A DNA stretch of 64,000 nt from Symbiodinium natans (Eukaryota; Sar; Dinophyceae; Suessiales; Symbiodiniaceae), in NCBI GenBank assembly GCA_905221605.1, contig CAJNDS010000002.1, positions 1,987,690 through 2,051,689 of the forward strand, written 5' to 3'. Within the stretch, counting starts at the first letter, position 1; each line of letters starts with the position of its first letter. Shown here piece by piece: positions 36,019 through 44,421 of the stretch. The translations under genes were made by a program, and so were the position numbers. Below the pieces are notes generated by a model, which saw only the letters and a program-made list of their open reading frames with translations, was not told the DNA's origin and made no database searches.

Positions 36019-36831
36019 GATGGGAGTTCAGGGCTGCGAGCTTAGTGTGGGGGGATGGGGCACTGGGATTTAGGCTGAACGGAGCCTTGGTGTCATCCGT
36101 GAATATTCAGCTTTGAGGTTTAGAAGTATTGGGTTCAGGCTGTTCAGGGTTTAGGACTTAGGGTTTCATTAGGGTTTAAGGACCTTAGGGCTTGAAGATT
36201 TCAATAGGGTTTTGGGTATGGGCGGCTTGGGGGGGTGGGGGGGGGGGGGGGGGGTGATGACCTTAGCGTAGCGGCAAGGGTTTGGTGCTTAGCGTGGCTT
36301 GTGTAATCTGAACCCGAAAGCCCAGGCCCTAAACGCTAAATCCTGTTCCCGAAAAGCCTACATCCTGAACCCTAAAGTCTAATCATTTGTGAAGTCGTTG
36401 TGATGTTTAAGGAGGATCCGCAAAGGCAGGGCCAGGGAGTCAGGTTCAGGTTTGTTCGGGTTTAGGGTTTAAGGTTGAAAGCCTGAAACCCTGCCTTTCC
36501 ACGGCCTCTGTAACATCTCTTTGAAACCAGGAAAGAGCAGAGCAGCCGAAGAGACTCCAGCCCTTGCGATCCTTCACGAAACGTTGAGGTCGCAACCCAA
36601 TGAGCCACCCATACCCACAACCGTTTATACATCCGCTGATGTTAATCAGAACTATCGGCCTTTCATCAGCTCACCCAGACCCTTCATTTTTTCACCGTAT
36701 ATACAAGCCTTCAGTCACTGAGACTCTAGACCCCCGACCCTAAGCCCCGTGTGAATCTTCAAAGAGGATACCCCTAAACCCCTGAACCCCTCAACCCCCT
36801 AAGCCCTATACCCTAAAAACCCGATATCCAG

Positions 36832-36868
36832 GACGCTCGAGTCGCTGGGTGCTTCCAAGCGCCTCCAG
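36832..36868 (+). CDS. 37-bp helical exon, upstream of the retroelement
   Basis: Reads TLESLGASKRLQ between TCCAG|G and CAG|GC. It is the last host exon before the retroelement; the next, at 45153, starts in the same phase. Confidence 0.62.
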
Positions 36869-37376
36869 GCCCTCGCTTGTTGTTTTAGGGCTTCCATTTC
36901 GGGGTTTCTAGTGGTTTGCAGGGTTGCTAAGGAATTAGGGTTTCAAGGTATGGGTTTAGGGTTTGGGTAGTGGGTTGCTTGTTTACGATGCGGAGATTAC
37001 CGTTTGGGTTCAGGGTTGTCGGGTCTAGGGTTTGGGGCTCGAGTGTAGGTTTAAAATTTCGTGTTTTGGGTCGAGGGTCTAGGACTCAGGCTTTTTTAGG
37101 GCTCAGGGTTTAGAATTAATGTTAAGGATTTCAGTCTTAATTAGGGTCTAGGTTTAGTGTCTTGGTTTTTTTGGGTGTTGGCGGTTCTCCGCTTTTCAGA
37201 GATTGTTTAGGGTCTAGGATTTGCCGGTTAGTGGTTACAACTAGTGGGTGGGGAAGGGTCCTTTGCTCAAAACCAATAGATGCAAACACGTTACTGCAAA
37301 CCCCAACTCTTTTCTCCCAACCCTTTCAATCGACCCTGTCCCCTAAACCCTTCACCCCAAACCCTCGACCCTAAAC
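36869..37376 (+). other. Host intron 5' part, before the retroelement
   Basis: G-rich TTTAGGG-like repeats to about 37250, then C-rich CCCTAAA-like DNA up to the spliced-leader border. No exon seen. Confidence 0.7.
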
Positions 37377-37397
37377 CCGTAGCCATTTTGGCTCAAG
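37377..37397 (+). other. Dinoflagellate spliced-leader sequence
   Basis: CCGTAGCCATTTTGGCTCAA plus a final G matches 21 of the 22 nt of the conserved dinoflagellate SL that is trans-spliced onto nuclear mRNAs (the first, variable base is not matched). It abuts CCCTAAA-type host DNA on the left and element DNA on the right. Its presence in the genome means the element copy derives from a mature trans-spliced transcript. Confidence 0.96.
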
Positions 37398-37413
37398 CCG
37401 CAACTTTTAGGCT
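37398..37413 (+). repeat. 16-bp element 5' leader shared with the 3' spacer
   Basis: CCGCAACTTTTAGGCT recurs at 44346-44361, where it is directly preceded by TTTTGCGTAG, a plausible trans-splice acceptor. Here that upstream part is replaced by the SL. Confidence 0.9.
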
Positions 37414-37423
37414 TAAGTTAAAG

Positions 37424-37984
37424 ATGAAGTGTCACTGGTGTGGGAGCGAGCCCTGTTTGGAGCCCCGGTTGTTGAAATCAAACCTAGTGGGATGCGCTGT
37501 TTGCAGAGAAGTGGACCGGCTCCGAGGGATCGTTAATCTCATACCTGTAGTTCAGCATCCCAACTTGCTCAATGAACTTCGCATCTTCAATTCTCGATTC
37601 AGGGACTGGACTACAACTCGTTTCGGGGGGCCCCCGGTTGATTATCAGGCACCACCTCCACAGCCTGAAGCCTCATTGTCCCACAGCATCAAAGCCCGTC
37701 CTCAAGAACCCGCGGGGCCTCCTCCTAGCTGGGTACGTAGTAGTGCCTCTGACCGCCATAGACCTACGGTTGTTGCTCGTCCTGCGCTGCCACGATCCAG
37801 AGCTGCTGCAAGTGCCGAGCCGGAGAGCACGGGTACTACGGAGACAAAGCACAAGAGGAAGAAGAAAAACAAGGGGCAGCGACGGGAGGATTGGAAGAGA
37901 GCGCGGTCGGGGATTTATCGTGGGCGTGAAGACCCCATTGGTGAAACCGTCTCCGACGCGGAGAGCGATTCCAATCTTGATTGA
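37424..37984 (+). CDS. Retroelement ORF1, zinc-knuckle-like protein
   Basis: 186 codons. The start is the first ATG after the spliced leader; an earlier in-frame ATG at 37280 lies in host DNA. The N-terminus has KCHWCGSEPC and then GCAVC, a C-x2-C-x4-C ... C-x2-C pattern likely to bind zinc. The middle is Pro-rich and the C-terminus has a basic KHKRKKKNKGQRR stretch and an acidic tail. It may be a nucleic-acid-binding nucleocapsid-type protein. It ends 32 bp before the Gag-like ATG. Confidence 0.8.
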   Translation: MKCHWCGSEPCLEPRLLKSNLVGCAVCREVDRLRGIVNLIPVVQHPNLLNELRIFNSRFRDWTTTRFGGPPVDYQAPPPQPEASLSHSIKARPQEPAGPPPSWVRSSASDRHRPTVVARPALPRSRAAASAEPESTGTTETKHKRKKKNKGQRREDWKRARSGIYRGREDPIGETVSDAESDSNLD

Positions 37985-38016
37985 GTCTTGATTGCACTGC
38001 ACCTTTTTGTACTTTG

Positions 38017-39420
38017 ATGCCTCCCAGGGTTCGTCGAAAGCCTTCGTCTAGGACACGTGGTTCTGGTCAAAAGAGTGATCCGGGTGCTGGAAAGTCCAGA
38101 GTTCGACTCTTTGGCAAGGGTAAGGTGTTCGATTACAAGGGCCGCTTGCAAAGGGGAGAATCCCTCGAGATTGCGGAAGTGCCGCTTGAATTTTGGAAGC
38201 CAGGAGGTGAGTATTGTATTTTGGGTAATTATTGGGGAAAGCAGACACTTATTTTTGGTGAACTGGAGCGAGTGAGTATTGAGCGGAGTGGGTCCTATTT
38301 GCAGGTGGTTGTAAGAGGGAGTGACAACCTAGAGTTGGTAAAATGGTGCGAGACCGAAGCAGCAGGCGGTGTGAGCCCCGAAGTTTTCGTTCACCTTTGC
38401 CCCGCAGGTTGCCCTCAGACATCCATAGGCCCGAACACGCTTCACGCACAGCAGCTGGTCCCAGGAGATCCCGCAGCCCCTTGGTTAGGAAACGTACGAG
38501 CATTTCAGGTGAAGGACAGGGGCGGAGAGCAGAGGTTGGAGCAGGAATTGGCAGCTATCGCGGGGAATCCGGGGGCAGGCGTCTTCGGGAAAGGGGAGAT
38601 ACCTGGCGAGGGCCCAGGAGCCAAGAAGAGGAAAAACCTCACAGGAGATCACACTTTCGAGGGGAGCCCCTTAGACCCCCATCTCACTCTAAAGCAGGCC
38701 CTCAAAAGCACCAGCAAGAAAGAGAAGCGGAGGAAGAAGAAGAAAGGGAGGAAAGCACGGAGCAAGAGCAGCAGGGACAGCAGCGTGAGCAGCATCAGCA
38801 GCGATGGCGAGAGCTCCGGGGATTCAGAAGATGCAGGTCACCTTCTCAAAGACTCGCATCGGATCCGCCGCATTTCCCGGCGAGCTCCCGGAGCCTTGGT
38901 CCGTCACGCGCTCGAGGAAGTCAGCAGACTGTTGGTGGAGAGTTTCGGGGAGGAGCGCACGAACAAGATCAAGCCCCTTTTCCTCAAATACACGAGGTTG
39001 CATATCATGAACAAGCAGCTCACCCCAGCGCAGAAGAGAGAGACTTTGACCCTTGTGTACTGCCTAGACAAGCTGGTTCAGAGAGACATTCTGGGGTGCC
39101 TCGACATCCTGGTGCAACGTTTGAAAGCGATCGAACTAGTTCTGGGAGGTGCCTCATGGCAGGTCGCGCAGAATATGGAACTGGTGCCCCTGGAGCAGGA
39201 GAGAATCAGCAGCTTATCCGAAGCCCAGGAGGCGACGAAGTCATTCAGAGCGGATTTCAAGGTCTCTCGGGACTTGGGGAAAGGGGGCAAAGGTTGGTTT
39301 CAGAAGGGCGAAAGCAAAGGGAAGTTCACATGGAAAGGAAAAGAGGGAGGAAAAGGAGCCAAGGGGGGAGCAAAGGACGCTGGAGGAGCGGCGCGCGTGG
39401 ATCCCGTTCGCCCCCACTGA
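38017..39420 (+). CDS. Retroelement Gag-like protein
   Basis: 467 codons from ATG at 38017, frame 1. The N-terminal third has a globular-looking segment (FDYKGRLQRGESLEIAEVPL, then an FWKPGGEY run). A Lys/Arg/Ser stretch lies near residues 230-275, followed by a helical segment (RRAPGALVRHALEEVSRLLV) and a Gly/Lys-rich tail suited to RNA binding. Position before Pol and composition suggest a Gag/structural role; no named domain was recognised. From 38343 its coding DNA overlaps the open Pol frame. Confidence 0.78.
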   Translation: MPPRVRRKPSSRTRGSGQKSDPGAGKSRVRLFGKGKVFDYKGRLQRGESLEIAEVPLEFWKPGGEYCILGNYWGKQTLIFGELERVSIERSGSYLQVVVRGSDNLELVKWCETEAAGGVSPEVFVHLCPAGCPQTSIGPNTLHAQQLVPGDPAAPWLGNVRAFQVKDRGGEQRLEQELAAIAGNPGAGVFGKGEIPGEGPGAKKRKNLTGDHTFEGSPLDPHLTLKQALKSTSKKEKRRKKKKGRKARSKSSRDSSVSSISSDGESSGDSEDAGHLLKDSHRIRRISRRAPGALVRHALEEVSRLLVESFGEERTNKIKPLFLKYTRLHIMNKQLTPAQKRETLTLVYCLDKLVQRDILGCLDILVQRLKAIELVLGGASWQVAQNMELVPLEQERISSLSEAQEATKSFRADFKVSRDLGKGGKGWFQKGESKGKFTWKGKEGGKGAKGGAKDAGGAARVDPVRPH

Positions 39421-42400
39421 AGCACCGAGGCCCCGGCTCTCCTCTTCCTAGGAGGGTAGGGGTGTCGTGTGTTTCCGCTGCTGGTCCAAGGAGTGGACCC
39501 TTGGGCGACGCAGCGGTGGGGGCAAAGCCTCCCGCCAGCAATGACGGGTTGGATGACTCTTCGTTTTCGGTTCCTTTGAGTTCGAAGCTATTGGGTTCTT
39601 CTATTTTGGATTTGGCTCTGGGCAGATGTTTGCAGAGTTCGTTTGGCGTTTGGCTGAATAAGTTCTGCGAGGGTACAGAAGGTTTGACGGCTGGGAAAAA
39701 ACGAAATCGTGAAGATATTTTTCCCCTGCCCCTGCCTGGGCCAAAGTCCTTACCTGAGTGCTCCGAAAGAGACGACCCTGAAGCTTCATGGATGTTAGTT
39801 TTGGTGGCAAGCCTGAATTACATGCATGGTGGTCAAGACTCCTCATTTTCAGCTTGGCCGGGAACCCCTTTGCAGCAACAGATCATATCTTATTTGCGAA
39901 GTCGAGTACGCCTTTTCATGGAAAATGAGTTCACCATTGAGGCAGTTGATTGGGAAGAATTTTTCAAGGTCACAAGCGTTTCCTATTCAGGCGAAGAGGT
40001 GAAGGTTGCCCGTTGGACCAACTGGGAGCACATTAAGCCAGCTCTCCCATACGGACATATTGCGAGCATCCCTGCTTTGGACTTGGCAGAGGACGGTGTT
40101 CGTGATTTACTGTTGCATCCAACAAAGTATCTGAAAAAAGGTTTTGAGGACCGCCCAGTTCGACCTTCAAGGGTTATGGTTCGAGATGAAGATTGGGGAC
40201 CGTTGGCTCGGGGTTTGGTACAATATGACCTGTGCGCTATACTACCTCGCTCAGCGCTGCAAACAGCAGGAGGTGAGCCCATCCACAATGGTTTGTTTGG
40301 AGTAGAGAAAGGAGACGAAATGGATGGCGTTGCCATTCACCGACTCATAATGAATTTGATACCGCTCAACTCAGTCTCACAATCAGTCGAGGGGGACGTT
40401 GGTACCCTACCCCTGCTCTCTCAGATGAATTCTCTCCAGATGCATCCTGATGAACACCTTGTCGTGTCGTCTGAGGATTTGAAGTGCATGTTTTATCTTT
40501 TCGAAATGCCTTCAAGCTGGTTGCCACTGTTGAGCTTCAATCGGCCAGTTCCTGATGACCTGATCCCTCCACACTGTTCAGAACCCTGCTATTTGTGCGC
40601 GAAAGTTCTCCCGATGGGTTACCTCAACTCAGTCGGAGTTGCTCAGCACTTGCATCGAAACCTTATCCGTAAGGTTCAGGGCGGACCCACTCGGCTGTTG
40701 AGCAGTGCGGAAGTTCGGAAGGACAGACCAGCCACGAACTCCAATCCCATGTGGAGGGTTTATTTGGACAACTTTGACCTTTTGGAGAAAGTCAGTCCGC
40801 GCATGAGTTCCCTGCTTGAGGGGTCGGTGTCACCCGACTTGGAGCCGCTTTTGGATGAGTATCGTCGCGCTGGCTTGCCACTGAATAGCAAGAAATCGGT
40901 CAAACAATCTACCCATGCCGAAGTTCAGGGAGCTGAGATAGATGGTATCTCTGGTTTGGCCCGGCCAAAAAAGGATAAGTTGAGTCGGTATGTGGGAGCT
41001 GTTTTGGGACTGTTGAAAAAAGGCAAAAGCACTCAAAAGCAGATGCAAGTCGTCAGCGGCGGTCTGGTGTATTTTGCGATGCTTCGGAGGCCTTTGATGA
41101 GTGTCCTGAACTATGTGTGGCGATTCATCCACAGCTTTGACCTTTGTTCTCATCATGTTCTCACTCTTCCTTCGGGCGTCATGTCGGAGCTCCTCATGTT
41201 CCTTGGTCTCCTGCCGCTAGCCCACATGGACTTTCGCACTGAGGTATCGGGCATTGTCACGGCCAGCGATGCTTCCTGCCTAGGTGGAGGACTCTGTGCG
41301 TCAGATGGGCTCACTCCGTTTGGTTTGAAAGTCTCCCAGTCTGGCTTCAGGGGCGACTATGAACCAGATGTCCCTGATGGCGGCGTCGTCTGTGTCTGCC
41401 TATGCGATGATATCAGTTGCCTGAGGGTAGCTCTGGAACTTTTGCGGTCAAGAGTTGTGCTGCATGTGTCAGTGGGTTCGGATGAAACTGCCAAAAGGGT
41501 CGTGGAAAGCCACTTCCCAGATGTGATCTTCGTTGACAACGTGGATTCTATATCCGAAACTATGTGTTTAGAGTGGGCCGGTAAGGCCAGCAATGCCCAG
41601 TTGGTTTTGGTTGGCTCGGGGGCCAAGGGCCCTCCTGGCCAGTCTGCTTCGCAAGTCCAGACCATGGTGCGCCAACTCCAATCGGTCTTTACCTGGTGCC
41701 CAGTCCACTTCTTTCAGGAAAGCGTGTTCAGCATGGATCCCAATGATCGGGCCAGGATGACGACGGAGGCCCAGGTTTTGCCCTACAAAGCTTGTGCAAG
41801 CGGTCTTTCCCTGGCCAGACGGGAACGTTTGTACTGGTTTGATTGGTCATTGCAGTCTGAAGCTGGGGTCAGCTTGAGGCCGCCCCCCGATTCTTCGCCG
41901 ACAAGCTATGGCGTTGTGACTTTCTCCGCTGCGGTAGATCCTCGGATGGTTTTTGAGCGAGGTTGGAGCCTCCACCCCAAAGCCACATGTTTGAGTACTT
42001 TTACCACGTCTCAACCTTCAGACCTTCCTCGTGCTCACCCAGCTGGTCTGGACAGATGCGACGACATGGCCAAAGCGCGCTGGGCTCAAGACCGCCACCG
42101 TTTTCCACCTTACCAGTACCAAGACTGCAACCTCGTGTGGAAGGGAATGGAAGCTCGCACCCCTTCTGTACATGAGCGCGAACGCATCATGGGACTCCCA
42201 ACGGATTACACTTTCAACTGCCTCAACAAATCTGACATCAAAGCCCGCGCTCACCTGCATGAAGATTGCCGCCTCACCTTGATTGGTAACGCCTGGTCCA
42301 TTCCCGTCGTGGCTTTTTTCGTTCTGCAACTTCTTTCACCTCTCAATCTCTGTCTTGTTTGCAGTCTTTCGGATGCTTTGGACACTCTCTTCAAAGGGTC

Positions 42401-42932
42401 CTCTGCCTACGGGGCGGCTCTCCTCTCCTGGAGGGCCCTCCACCAGGACCCGGGTGTCTTTGCCGCAGAGGGGCTGTTGGTTCGAAAACTCCTTACCCAA
42501 GTCTCTTCAAAAGGAGAAGACGTCCTCCTTCAAGTCGGTGCGGACACTCGTTCATACCAGCGTTTCCGTACTTCCATTCCCGCGTCGCTCTGGCGCTGGA
42601 ACGAGATCTGCGGCTGGAAATGGCCTTCCCCTCATTCGGATCACATCAACAAGCTCGAGCTTCGAGCCATCTACACTTCTTTTCGTTGGCGCATTTTGCG
42701 CAAGAAACATCTGCGGATGCGATTTCTTCATTTGACCGACTCCATGGTCTGCCTCCATATTTTGAACCGAGGCCGCAGCAGTTCCCGAAAAATTCAGTGC
42801 CTCATGAGCCGCTTGAGTTCCCTTTTACTAGCTACTGGAGTACATCCTGTCATTGCTTATGTCTCCACTCATTCCAATCCGGCCGACAGGCCGAGCCGTC
42901 GCGCTCGTGTGAAACGCAAATGGCGAAAGTAA
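38343..42932 (+). CDS. Retroelement Pol: RT, RNase H and C5-methyltransferase-like domain
   Basis: 1529 codons from an ATG at 38343 in frame 3. Family-like sequence starts only after about 39420, so the true start or a -1 shift from Gag is unsettled. RT follows: SSEDLKCMFYLFEMPSSW (motif A), LPMGYLNSVGVAQH (motif B) and VYLDNFD (motif C, Asn in place of the second Asp) near 40758-40778. TASDASCLGGGLCAS near 41260 looks like the first RNase H strand. A C5-MTase-like block (about 41386-42325) contains HFPDVIFVDNVDS, FFQESVFSMD, RRERLYWF, ERIMGLPTDYTF and LIGNAWSIPV. RNase H then resumes with INKLELRAIY, LTDSMVCLHILNRG and STHSNPADRPSRR. Expected roles are cDNA synthesis, RNA removal and possibly DNA methylation; motif IV of the MTase lacks Pro-Cys. 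Confidence 0.9.
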   Translation: MVRDRSSRRCEPRSFRSPLPRRLPSDIHRPEHASRTAAGPRRSRSPLVRKRTSISGEGQGRRAEVGAGIGSYRGESGGRRLRERGDTWRGPRSQEEEKPHRRSHFRGEPLRPPSHSKAGPQKHQQEREAEEEEEREESTEQEQQGQQREQHQQRWRELRGFRRCRSPSQRLASDPPHFPASSRSLGPSRARGSQQTVGGEFRGGAHEQDQAPFPQIHEVAYHEQAAHPSAEERDFDPCVLPRQAGSERHSGVPRHPGATFESDRTSSGRCLMAGRAEYGTGAPGAGENQQLIRSPGGDEVIQSGFQGLSGLGERGQRLVSEGRKQREVHMERKRGRKRSQGGSKGRWRSGARGSRSPPLKHRGPGSPLPRRVGVSCVSAAGPRSGPLGDAAVGAKPPASNDGLDDSSFSVPLSSKLLGSSILDLALGRCLQSSFGVWLNKFCEGTEGLTAGKKRNREDIFPLPLPGPKSLPECSERDDPEASWMLVLVASLNYMHGGQDSSFSAWPGTPLQQQIISYLRSRVRLFMENEFTIEAVDWEEFFKVTSVSYSGEEVKVARWTNWEHIKPALPYGHIASIPALDLAEDGVRDLLLHPTKYLKKGFEDRPVRPSRVMVRDEDWGPLARGLVQYDLCAILPRSALQTAGGEPIHNGLFGVEKGDEMDGVAIHRLIMNLIPLNSVSQSVEGDVGTLPLLSQMNSLQMHPDEHLVVSSEDLKCMFYLFEMPSSWLPLLSFNRPVPDDLIPPHCSEPCYLCAKVLPMGYLNSVGVAQHLHRNLIRKVQGGPTRLLSSAEVRKDRPATNSNPMWRVYLDNFDLLEKVSPRMSSLLEGSVSPDLEPLLDEYRRAGLPLNSKKSVKQSTHAEVQGAEIDGISGLARPKKDKLSRYVGAVLGLLKKGKSTQKQMQVVSGGLVYFAMLRRPLMSVLNYVWRFIHSFDLCSHHVLTLPSGVMSELLMFLGLLPLAHMDFRTEVSGIVTASDASCLGGGLCASDGLTPFGLKVSQSGFRGDYEPDVPDGGVVCVCLCDDISCLRVALELLRSRVVLHVSVGSDETAKRVVESHFPDVIFVDNVDSISETMCLEWAGKASNAQLVLVGSGAKGPPGQSASQVQTMVRQLQSVFTWCPVHFFQESVFSMDPNDRARMTTEAQVLPYKACASGLSLARRERLYWFDWSLQSEAGVSLRPPPDSSPTSYGVVTFSAAVDPRMVFERGWSLHPKATCLSTFTTSQPSDLPRAHPAGLDRCDDMAKARWAQDRHRFPPYQYQDCNLVWKGMEARTPSVHERERIMGLPTDYTFNCLNKSDIKARAHLHEDCRLTLIGNAWSIPVVAFFVLQLLSPLNLCLVCSLSDALDTLFKGSSAYGAALLSWRALHQDPGVFAAEGLLVRKLLTQVSSKGEDVLLQVGADTRSYQRFRTSIPASLWRWNEICGWKWPSPHSDHINKLELRAIYTSFRWRILRKKHLRMRFLHLTDSMVCLHILNRGRSSSRKIQCLMSRLSSLLLATGVHPVIAYVSTHSNPADRPSRRARVKRKWRK

Positions 42933-43909
42933 GAGCCCTCCCGAAGGGCCGAACTAAGCAGGACAGGAAACAGTTACGCCAAAGTTTGGGAACTCTTCGC
43001 TCCTTGACAGTAGCGCCGAAAACTCGGGTTCGCTACGATAGAGCTCTTCAGACCTTTTACCTTTTTGTTAAAGGCATAGGACAACGCGTCCCAGATGATG
43101 CTTTTTCTCTGGACCGATTGTTTTCGCAGTTCATGGAACACTTGTGGCAAGAAGGGGATACCCTCTCACTTGCAACTGATGGGCTGTCAGGGCTCCAGGA
43201 CCTCCGACCTTCTCTCCGAGGCTGTCTGGCCCTCTCGTGGAGGTTAGTTAAAACGTGGCAGAAGTGCGAAATGCCGGACAGGGCAGCTCCACTGCCCGAG
43301 GATTTGCTGCAGGCCCTGGCTGGGTGCTTGCTGTTACAGCAAAAGCCGGAGATGTCTTTGGCGCTTCTAGTCGGTTTTTACTGTCTCTTGCGAACAGGGG
43401 AGCTCTTGGCTCTTCAAGCCTGTCATGTACAAATCAGTCCAAAACAAGATTTTGCCATCCTCAATCTGGGGTATACCAAAACATCCCACCGAACTGGAAC
43501 AGAAGATTCCATGACTTTGAGGGTGGATTTTGTTTGCCGGGCCTTGGCAAAATGGAAGTCTCGGGTTTCACCGAACACTTTTCTTGTCCCTTTCTCCTCG
43601 TATCTCTTTCGCCAGCAGTTCGATCAAGTTCTCAAAACGCTGGGCCTTTCAGACTGGGGCTTTCGCCCCTACAGCCTCAGACGGGGCGGTGCGACGATGT
43701 ATTTTCAGAAAAATCCTTCCTTCGACTCGGTACGTCAACTTGGCCGATGGGGTTCTGACAGAACCGCCCGCATCTACATCAATGATGCTGTAGCACGCCT
43801 CGCAGAAATTACTTTTGATGTATCTCGTCCTCCGCTGAAGACTCCTTTCACTTTTTTCAGACACACGTTGCGGCTTGATCGCGTTGCGACACATGGGGGA
43901 CGTGGATAA
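42920..43909 (+). CDS. Retroelement tyrosine recombinase
   Basis: 329 codons; the ATG at 42920 overlaps the Pol stop by 13 bp in another frame. The frame is open further upstream without an ATG, inside the RNase H coding region. The catalytic core shows LLRTGELLAL (box I Arg), YSLRRGGAT (box II, Tyr where HxxR usually has His) and ARIYINDA (nucleophile Tyr). The N-terminal half has the expected helical core-binding region. It should integrate circular cDNA by site-specific strand exchange without target duplication, as in DIRS/Ngaro elements. The stop lies within the first bases of the B1 repeat. Confidence 0.9.
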   Translation: MAKVRALPKGRTKQDRKQLRQSLGTLRSLTVAPKTRVRYDRALQTFYLFVKGIGQRVPDDAFSLDRLFSQFMEHLWQEGDTLSLATDGLSGLQDLRPSLRGCLALSWRLVKTWQKCEMPDRAAPLPEDLLQALAGCLLLQQKPEMSLALLVGFYCLLRTGELLALQACHVQISPKQDFAILNLGYTKTSHRTGTEDSMTLRVDFVCRALAKWKSRVSPNTFLVPFSSYLFRQQFDQVLKTLGLSDWGFRPYSLRRGGATMYFQKNPSFDSVRQLGRWGSDRTARIYINDAVARLAEITFDVSRPPLKTPFTFFRHTLRLDRVATHGGRG

Positions 43910-44296
43910 GAGGGGGCTCTGCCTAAAAATCGAGAAAAGATGTTTTTAACTTGGTTTGGTGTCCTAACCCCTGTTACAGTATTAGTGTAGAGCCCTCTCT
44001 TCAGAGCGCGCAGCTTAAGGACCCATGCACACTCGTAAGGGTATCTGAGATGCCCGTGCAGCATGCCATCTTGAATTGTAAGCTGCAGACTTGTAAGGGT
44101 ATCTGAGATGCCCGTGCAGCATGCCATCTTGAATTGTAAGCTGCATGTTGGGTCCCAAAAGCTTTTGGCTGTAGACTTGTAATGCCGACTTGTAAAAACA
44201 GCCGAAGCACCTTTCGAAAGCTGTGCCTCTAGTCTTTTCTTTTGGTACAAGACTCTGCGCCCTCGCAGACAAAACGAAGGGAGCGTGCGAAGCCTT
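43904..44296 (+). repeat. Retroelement repeat B1
   Basis: 393 bp identical by eye to 44422-44814. It overlaps the last codons of the recombinase and holds an internal 58-bp tandem pair (44031-44088, 44089-44146). B1 and B2 are direct repeats around a unique spacer, as in Ngaro-type split direct repeats. Confidence 0.95.
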
Positions 44297-44421
44297 TGAC
44301 GTAACCTTGGTAGTTTAAGGCGTAGCGCGAACTTGTTTTGCGTAGCCGCAACTTTTAGGCTCCCACCCTCCCGCCCAGGTTCTGCTACGCACAGGCGTGT
44401 TCTCTCCACTGGTTTTTTTTC
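44297..44421 (+). repeat. Retroelement A2-like spacer with putative trans-splice acceptor
   Basis: 125 bp between B1 and B2. It contains CTTGTTTTGCGTAG followed by the 16-bp leader also found right after the SL at the 5' end. In split-repeat YR elements this A2 copy templates the 5' end. Here only the part downstream of the AG is present at the 5' end. Confidence 0.85.

Noticed and set aside
37280..37423. Upstream start of retroelement ORF1 at 37280
   Set aside because: That part lies in host CCCTAAA-like DNA left of the spliced leader, so it would not be in the element transcript.
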